Shown here: positions 53,073-57,625 of the stretch, piece after piece
Position numbering within the stretch: the stretch's first letter is position 1
Layout of the letters: each line of letters opens with the position of its first letter
Position numbers and translations under genes: made by a program
NCBI GenBank assembly: GCA_934155265.1
Contig: CAKPGU010000011.1
Span: forward strand, 1 to 57,625
DNA from: an uncultured Clostridia bacterium
Lineage (GTDB): Bacteria > Bacillota > Clostridia > TANB77 > CAG-508
DNA length: 57,625 nt
Direction of reading: 5' to 3'
Notes under the pieces: generated by a model
The model's input: only the letters and a program-made list of their open reading frames with translations
Told to the model about the DNA's origin: nothing
The model's database searches: none

Positions 53073-54185
53073 ATGAGTGATGAATGGAAAATTGTTCAAG
53101 GATTAAAAAGACAAGCTCAAAATGATAGTTTTGGCAAAAGAGATGCTTTTGTTGACCTTCCACCTTTAGAAAGAAGTAAGTATGCTGAAGAAAGAGCAGA
53201 AATCTGGGGAAATCTTAGTGAAAAACAAATTTTTTCTACTGAAGATAAAGATGTTGAGGAAATCAATGTAAGACTTATTAGAGATTACATAAAAGAACAA
53301 CAAAAATCAAAAACTATAAATATGAATATAGGTGGATTATATATTACAATAGATAAAAATAATCCTGAAAAAATAAGTTTTGAAAAAGAAAAATTTTCTC
53401 GTATGCGTGGAAACTATCCGTATAGGGTAACAATTAATAAAGATGATATTTATTCAGAAGTAGACTTATTGGATAGAACAAGCACAGCATATACATTACA
53501 AGGGGATAGCTTAAAGTTGCATAGACAAGTTACAGTTATAGCTGGAGAAGAAATAAATGAATTTTTTCAAATAGATTCTGATAACAAAAGAAAAATAGAA
53601 GAAGCAAATATGAATCAGATTATTAAAAATGTTTTGAAACTTAACCCTCAATATCAAGTCGGTAAACAAAATGAAATATTTCGAACAGAAATTTCACCTG
53701 AAGAAGTTCTTAACGATAAAGATGAATTAAATGGATTACATGTTGGACATAATAATGGTAATGGAGTGCACCCATACAAGCTTAATATATATGGAGATGG
53801 ATTGGAAATAGCTAAGGATATTGAAGAACGCTGCAAATATATCTATTCTTTGATTATGGAAGCCACTAAAGGAACTCTTGAACAATCAAAATCTAATGAA
53901 AGTAAAACACCTAATCAAGATATAATTCCAAATAATACAGCAGAGTTTCAAGAAAGTCCCACAACGAATTATGATACAGATATTGAAAGTTTAAGTGAAG
54001 AAGAATTAGATGTATTAATTGAAAAAATGGAAAATTTACAAAGAGAAAAACAAAGTAAAATTGAAAGATTACAAAAAATTAAAAGAGCTCAAGATTTAAT
54101 TTCTTTAAGTAAAGACCAAGATAAGATAATAGCTGACTTAGAGAGTCAAATTGAAATTGAAGGAGTTGATTTTGGTGAAAAATAG
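53073..54185 (+). CDS. hypothetical protein, large partner of pair 3
   Basis: 370 aa, soluble, no signal peptide. The N-terminal 270 residues have mixed structure and no family I recognise. A Ser/Asn/Thr linker (about 272-305) leads into a C-terminal coiled coil (about 308-365: LSEEELDVLIEKMENLQREK). The coiled-coil start resembles the end of the next protein (LSNDRLDKLISYYERITSEK), so the two may dock by matching helices. GGAGG precedes ATG 53073. The next gene starts inside its last codons. Confidence 0.65.
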   Translation: MSDEWKIVQGLKRQAQNDSFGKRDAFVDLPPLERSKYAEERAEIWGNLSEKQIFSTEDKDVEEINVRLIRDYIKEQQKSKTINMNIGGLYITIDKNNPEKISFEKEKFSRMRGNYPYRVTINKDDIYSEVDLLDRTSTAYTLQGDSLKLHRQVTVIAGEEINEFFQIDSDNKRKIEEANMNQIIKNVLKLNPQYQVGKQNEIFRTEISPEEVLNDKDELNGLHVGHNNGNGVHPYKLNIYGDGLEIAKDIEERCKYIYSLIMEATKGTLEQSKSNESKTPNQDIIPNNTAEFQESPTTNYDTDIESLSEEELDVLIEKMENLQREKQSKIERLQKIKRAQDLISLSKDQDKIIADLESQIEIEGVDFGEK

Positions 54186-54534
54186 TTTGATACCAATTGA
54201 AAAAGTTTCAATTTTTCAGAAATTAAAAAACTTTTTTAAATTGACTTTTCTTCATAAAAATAAAACAAATCCACATTTGGAAGAATGTAATAATATTACT
54301 ACTAATATAAAAAAGAATAATATAAACACTTTTACAGAAAATTTAAAAACTAATATTGATAGCAAAGAATTAAAACTTAAGCAATTCACAAAAGAAATTG
54401 AAAATAATCCGAGTTTAATTGTTAATCTTTCGAATGATAGATTAGATAAATTAATAAGCTACTATGAAAGAATTACAAGTGAAAAACAAAATAAAATTGA
54501 AAAATTAAAAATATCATTAAATAACGAGGTATAA
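54175..54534 (+). CDS. small basic protein with coiled-coil end, partner of pair 3
   Basis: The likely start is GTG 54175 (AAGGAG 10 bases upstream, inside the previous gene); the open frame begins earlier but in that gene's coding region. The product is about 119 aa. Residues 8-30 (VSIFQKLKNFFKLTFLHKNK) form a basic amphipathic segment like the tails of the small partners of pairs 1 and 2. The last 40 residues form a helix related to the coiled coil of the large partner. No family is recognised. Confidence 0.6.
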   Translation: MKNSLIPIEKVSIFQKLKNFFKLTFLHKNKTNPHLEECNNITTNIKKNNINTFTENLKTNIDSKELKLKQFTKEIENNPSLIVNLSNDRLDKLISYYERITSEKQNKIEKLKISLNNEV

Positions 54535-54536
54535 AT

Positions 54537-54788
54537 ATGGATTTAGAAAAAGAAATTGAGCAAATAAAATTAAGAAATAAAAAAGTTGAAATAGATAAAG
54601 CATGGGAAACAAGTTGGACAAGAAAAATTTGTATAATGATTTTAACTTATATTGTTGTTATAATCTATTCATATTTTATAAGAAAGTACGATAATATACT
54701 ATTAAGTTCATTAGTCCCTGTTATTCGGTTTTACATTATCTACATTATCCTTAAAATATATAAGAAAAATGTGGGAAAAATTAGGTGA
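54537..54788 (+). CDS. small two-helix membrane protein
   Basis: 83 aa. After a charged helix (MDLEKEIEQIKLRNKKVEID) comes KAWETSWTRK and two membrane helices (ICIMILTYIVVIIYSYF and LVPVIRFYIIYIILKIY). The KAWETSWTR motif before the first helix belongs to a widespread family of small uncharacterised bacterial membrane proteins. Its GAGG site is in the previous gene, 2 bp away, and the HEPN gene follows after 15 bp, so the four genes from 53073 look like one operon. Confidence 0.7.
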   Translation: MDLEKEIEQIKLRNKKVEIDKAWETSWTRKICIMILTYIVVIIYSYFIRKYDNILLSSLVPVIRFYIIYIILKIYKKNVGKIR

Positions 54789-54803
54789 AAAAGGAGAATA
54801 AAA

Positions 54804-56021
54804 GTGGATAAAGAAAAGTTAAAACAACTACAAAATAGTCTTAAGTCCAAATTATTTAATACCTTTGGCAATACAATTGAAGAATTTGAAGCAAATGCGG
54901 AAAAACTTTCATTTATAGGAACAATAACAGATTTTAATATTATAAAAGGCTTATATAATAATTCAAATATTATTTATAACGAGAGAGAGTTATTGCATTT
55001 AAATGAAATTTTAAATATAGGTCGAGAAAAAGAAAAAGTACAAATTGATAAAATGATCTTTTCTTTAAAATGCATTAAACAATTATCCGATTTTAAGAAT
55101 AATCAAAGATTTAGAGGAAATGAGTTATTACAAGCAACATATATGTCAATTTTTTCAAGATATAATGATAATAGAGATAGAAGTAATAATATATTTGTTT
55201 CAAGAGACTTGATTGATGAAGTTATTAGAGAAGAACATGAAAGCGAAATTGGAAAAATATATATGACATATAAAAGATATGATAATTTTTTATATCAGTA
55301 TATAAAAGATACTTCTGAGAATAAAAGTCAGAAAGATAGTGAACATAATAAAAGATTCGTTTCATATGTTTTAAGAAATATACGAAATAATATAGCTCAT
55401 GGAGATTTCTGTAATTTATCAGACAATGAAAAGCAAATTGTAAATGTAGAAAGTCATGGGGAAAATATAGAAGAATTTAAGGCAAAGTTCGAATTTCAAT
55501 GTTTGAATAGCATTTGTAATAAATTGGCTCAACAATTAAAAAATTCGAATGAAAATGTATTATTTGAATTAGAAGATGCCTTAAAAAATGGAACACCTGA
55601 TAAATTATATTATTCATGTAAAGACGATGAAAATAAAATCATGAGCATTGTATTTCCAATATATATAAACAGTTTTATAGTTTATAACTTCAAAAAGTTT
55701 AAGGATTTAAAAAAAGTATCACAATTTGGAAAAGGAAAAGAGTCAGAGATTGTTAGGCAGTTTTATGACAGAAATAATAGTGATAGTTTCTTAAGTAAAA
55801 TCGTACAAAATAGCAATATTGAAAGTATTGATGAATTTGAAGTATTTAGAGATATTAGAAATTCAGTTGTGCATAATAAAGTAGTATATAGAAATGGATG
55901 TATAATAACTGAAAATGGACTTCAAATTCCTTATGCAATATTTTATGATATGCTACACAACCAAGAACAAATTTTAAGTGCTCGAAATGAAAATAAAGAA
56001 GAATATAGAAATATATATTAA
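54804..56021 (+). CDS. protein with two HEPN-type RNxxxH motifs, candidate ribonuclease
   Basis: 405 aa, helical, no signal peptide. Two copies of the HEPN nuclease motif are visible: Arg194-His199 in RNIRNNIAHGDF and Arg352-His357 in FRDIRNSVVHNKV. Each has the usual polar Asn after Arg and helix-like surroundings. HEPN RNases of defence and toxin systems cut RNA with a pair of such motifs, as in Cas13 or paired HEPN dimers; here both are in one chain. No known family is recognised and activity is inferred. GTG start 54804 with AAGGAG 7 bases upstream. It is the last gene of the operon; an ISLre2-type element lies 15 bp downstream. Confidence 0.65.
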   Translation: MDKEKLKQLQNSLKSKLFNTFGNTIEEFEANAEKLSFIGTITDFNIIKGLYNNSNIIYNERELLHLNEILNIGREKEKVQIDKMIFSLKCIKQLSDFKNNQRFRGNELLQATYMSIFSRYNDNRDRSNNIFVSRDLIDEVIREEHESEIGKIYMTYKRYDNFLYQYIKDTSENKSQKDSEHNKRFVSYVLRNIRNNIAHGDFCNLSDNEKQIVNVESHGENIEEFKAKFEFQCLNSICNKLAQQLKNSNENVLFELEDALKNGTPDKLYYSCKDDENKIMSIVFPIYINSFIVYNFKKFKDLKKVSQFGKGKESEIVRQFYDRNNSDSFLSKIVQNSNIESIDEFEVFRDIRNSVVHNKVVYRNGCIITENGLQIPYAIFYDMLHNQEQILSARNENKEEYRNIY

Positions 56022-56081
56022 AAGAATAGTCAATTAGTGTCAAGAAGTTTCAGAAAATAATCCAATAATATAATAATTTTT

Positions 56082-56122
56082 TATGAAACATAAAGATATG
56101 AAAAAGTATCTTTATGTTTCAT
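56082..56122. terminator. terminator at the 3' end of the transposase gene
   Basis: TGAAACATAAAGATA and TATCTTTATGTTTCA form a perfect 15-bp stem. It overlaps the transposase stop codon and can also stop transcripts from the HEPN operon. Confidence 0.85.
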
Positions 56123-57584
56123 TTTCTATTATATCAATAAGTGAAACATTGTGAGAAATACTATTTAATAAAGTATAAGTACCAGTTTTTAATCCATTAT
56201 TTAAAACAGGAATATTATGAAGTTTTTCTTGAATAAATAATTCATAATCATATGTATTTTCATTAAGTGTTACCGTTTGTTTTTTTGAATATGTGCTCAA
56301 ATATAATTTAAAGATGTTTATATTATTGTATTTATAATCATTTAATTTAATATATTTTTCTATTCTCTTAGTAGAAAAGCCTTTAGGTCTAGAAGAGAAA
56401 AAAGAAGCTATTAAGTGTGATATATGACTTTCCATAGATGAACCTATATTTAAAGCTAACATTGATTTTATATTAGTGTAGTTGTTAATTATATATTTGA
56501 GTTTTTTAGTAATAATATCTTTACGTTTAGGATTATTGAGGATAATAGTATTAACGGCATCAATAAAATATGATTTAGGTTTTGTATTAAAAATATGTAA
56601 TAGATAATATCTTTCATCAGAATCTGTAGTAATATGGTGAATAGCTTGTTTAAAGTGAAACTCACACAAATAAAATTTAACAGAGTTATTAGGGTCAAGC
56701 TTTAATTCAGGAATACCAGATTTAATCCAAGAGCCACCATCAGCTAAAAGACATATATTTCTAATTTTAGAGAAATCATATTTCATAGCAATAAAATCCA
56801 TAAACTTAGGCCAAGCTTTAGAAGTACAGCAAGAAAATACAGAACGATTGACTAATTGACGTCTATTCTTACTAATATCTTTTATATCTTCGAAAGTAAC
56901 GAAGCATTTAATCATAATATCTTTAGAAATATTTTGTGCACCAATATATTTTTCATCAGCCATAACATAAAGAGTTTCAGGAGTTTCTACTGATTTAGGT
57001 ACAATATTAGGAATATACCAATTTTTAATCCAATTATAAACAGATTGACGAGGAATATCTTTAATAGTAGAAGTAGTTTCAAAGTAAGAAATATCATTAA
57101 TAAAAGCTGAAGTATCACGAACAGATTGAGCCTGAGAGGTAGACACAGCTTTAGATATAGAAATAGCTTTAACAATAGGGTCATAATGATCATTTTTAGG
57201 TAAATCAAAAATTTTATCTATATAGAAAAACTTTTTATTAGAGTGTTTAGAAATATAGTAAGTTCTATTAAAAGTTATTTCTCCAACAATAGTAATAAGA
57301 GTTCTAGGAACATTAGATTTATTAATATAGTAACGAGATTTTCTATAAGCAGATTCTTTAAATTCATTATCGAGTTCTTCGAAAGTAGAAATAACAATAG
57401 ATTTAACAATATTTCTAGCAGCTTGTTGAACTTTAAAAATAACATTAAAATACTGATTAGAAGTAGTATTATTTAAAAGATTATTTAATAAAAATTCAAT
57501 GTTATTAAATAAATTTAAAGAAATTACATTAAATATTTTATTTTTTAGTACATTTATTAATTTTTGTGATATAATAGGTTTCAT
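56112..57584 (-). CDS. UPF0236/ISLre2-family transposase
   Basis: 490 aa, the usual length for this family. Recognisable features are the N-terminal GEITFNRTYYISK and RQSVYNWIKNW, then acidic catalytic candidates in YVMADEKYIG, CLLADGGSWIKSG and SMESHISHLIASFFSSRPKG. AAGGAC precedes ATG 57584. The frame is intact from start to stop, so the copy may be active. Confidence 0.88.
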   Translation of the reverse strand: MKPIISQKLINVLKNKIFNVISLNLFNNIEFLLNNLLNNTTSNQYFNVIFKVQQAARNIVKSIVISTFEELDNEFKESAYRKSRYYINKSNVPRTLITIVGEITFNRTYYISKHSNKKFFYIDKIFDLPKNDHYDPIVKAISISKAVSTSQAQSVRDTSAFINDISYFETTSTIKDIPRQSVYNWIKNWYIPNIVPKSVETPETLYVMADEKYIGAQNISKDIMIKCFVTFEDIKDISKNRRQLVNRSVFSCCTSKAWPKFMDFIAMKYDFSKIRNICLLADGGSWIKSGIPELKLDPNNSVKFYLCEFHFKQAIHHITTDSDERYYLLHIFNTKPKSYFIDAVNTIILNNPKRKDIITKKLKYIINNYTNIKSMLALNIGSSMESHISHLIASFFSSRPKGFSTKRIEKYIKLNDYKYNNINIFKLYLSTYSKKQTVTLNENTYDYELFIQEKLHNIPVLNNGLKTGTYTLLNSISHNVSLIDIIENET

Positions 57585-57625
57585 AAGAAAGTCCTTTCTT
57601 TGATTTATTTAGTCGTAAATTATTA

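Larger units (their letters stand above)
56036..57625 (-). mobile_element. ISLre2-type insertion sequence, right side beyond window
   Basis: The element holds the transposase gene at 56112-57584. AGTGTCAAGAAGTTTCAG at 56036 is a plausible terminal repeat on the 3' side. No matching inverted copy is seen between 57585 and 57625, so the other end lies outside. It is inserted just after the HEPN gene. Confidence 0.55.

Noticed and set aside
57243..57476. A plus-strand 77-aa frame in the transposase gene
   Set aside because: Low-complexity antisense shadow (S/N/F/R-rich) of the UPF0236 transposase.

Overview
The window is a strongly AT-rich stretch from a low-GC Gram-positive bacterium, most likely a gut Clostridia-type Bacillota. 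Supporting this are strong AGGAGG-like ribosome sites, TTGACA/TATAAT promoters, rho-independent terminators, standard stop codons, and SdrD-B/DUF11 surface proteins of the clostridial kind. No ribosomal or universal marker gene lets me name the species.

Left part (1-25 kb): cell envelope. After the 3' part of a tRNA-Thr comes a secreted C39-like cysteine protease split by a frameshift, an SDR oxidoreductase and a CBM25/53-like starch-binding protein. Then comes an operon of VanW, a giant DUF11/SdrD-B membrane protein and a giant putative thioester adhesin. A CapA-like gene separates this from a second paralogous pair of giant proteins. The larger partner of each pair carries a Cys/Gln thioester candidate and a TPPTG sorting-like tail. 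The pairs look like one duplicated two-gene adhesin unit.

Middle (25-41 kb): accessory genes. A TetR gene with two matching inverted-repeat operators faces a broken chimera: an ABC ATPase whose Walker A lysine is a stop codon, joined to the C-terminal half of MutL. A ZIP metal transporter and a cupin-like protein follow. Next is a locus of Csx3-like (CRISPR ring-nuclease fold) proteins without any CRISPR array: a P-loop NTPase fused to two Csx3-like domains, its LysR neighbour, and a stand-alone double Csx3-like protein upstream of a Ca2+-type P-ATPase. Two paralogous small proteins flank a MYG1 exonuclease cassette of different base composition. A restriction-modification system follows: HNH nuclease, two m5C methyltransferases and a tiny ribbon-helix-helix protein.

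Right part (41-57.6 kb): a hypothetical-rich, mobile-element-scarred island. It holds an ABC transporter, a group II intron 5' fragment, an ISNCY-type transposase fragment, and a deleted copy of the gene pair found intact near 52 kb. There are three large/small gene pairs whose small partners share a basic amphipathic segment; one large partner is an LRR-transglutaminase protein without a signal peptide. There is also an AbiEi antitoxin fragment, a small type I toxin-antitoxin locus of the Fst/par layout, a protein with two RNxxxH HEPN motifs, and an ISLre2-type (UPF0236) transposase running off the right edge.

The strongest candidates for something new are the par-like toxin/antisense locus (47.57-47.88 kb), the double-HEPN protein (54.8-56.0 kb), the CRISPR-free Csx3 locus (28.1-34.2 kb) and the three large/small pairs (45.2-54.5 kb). 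All family calls were made by eye from sequence motifs; none was checked by database search.
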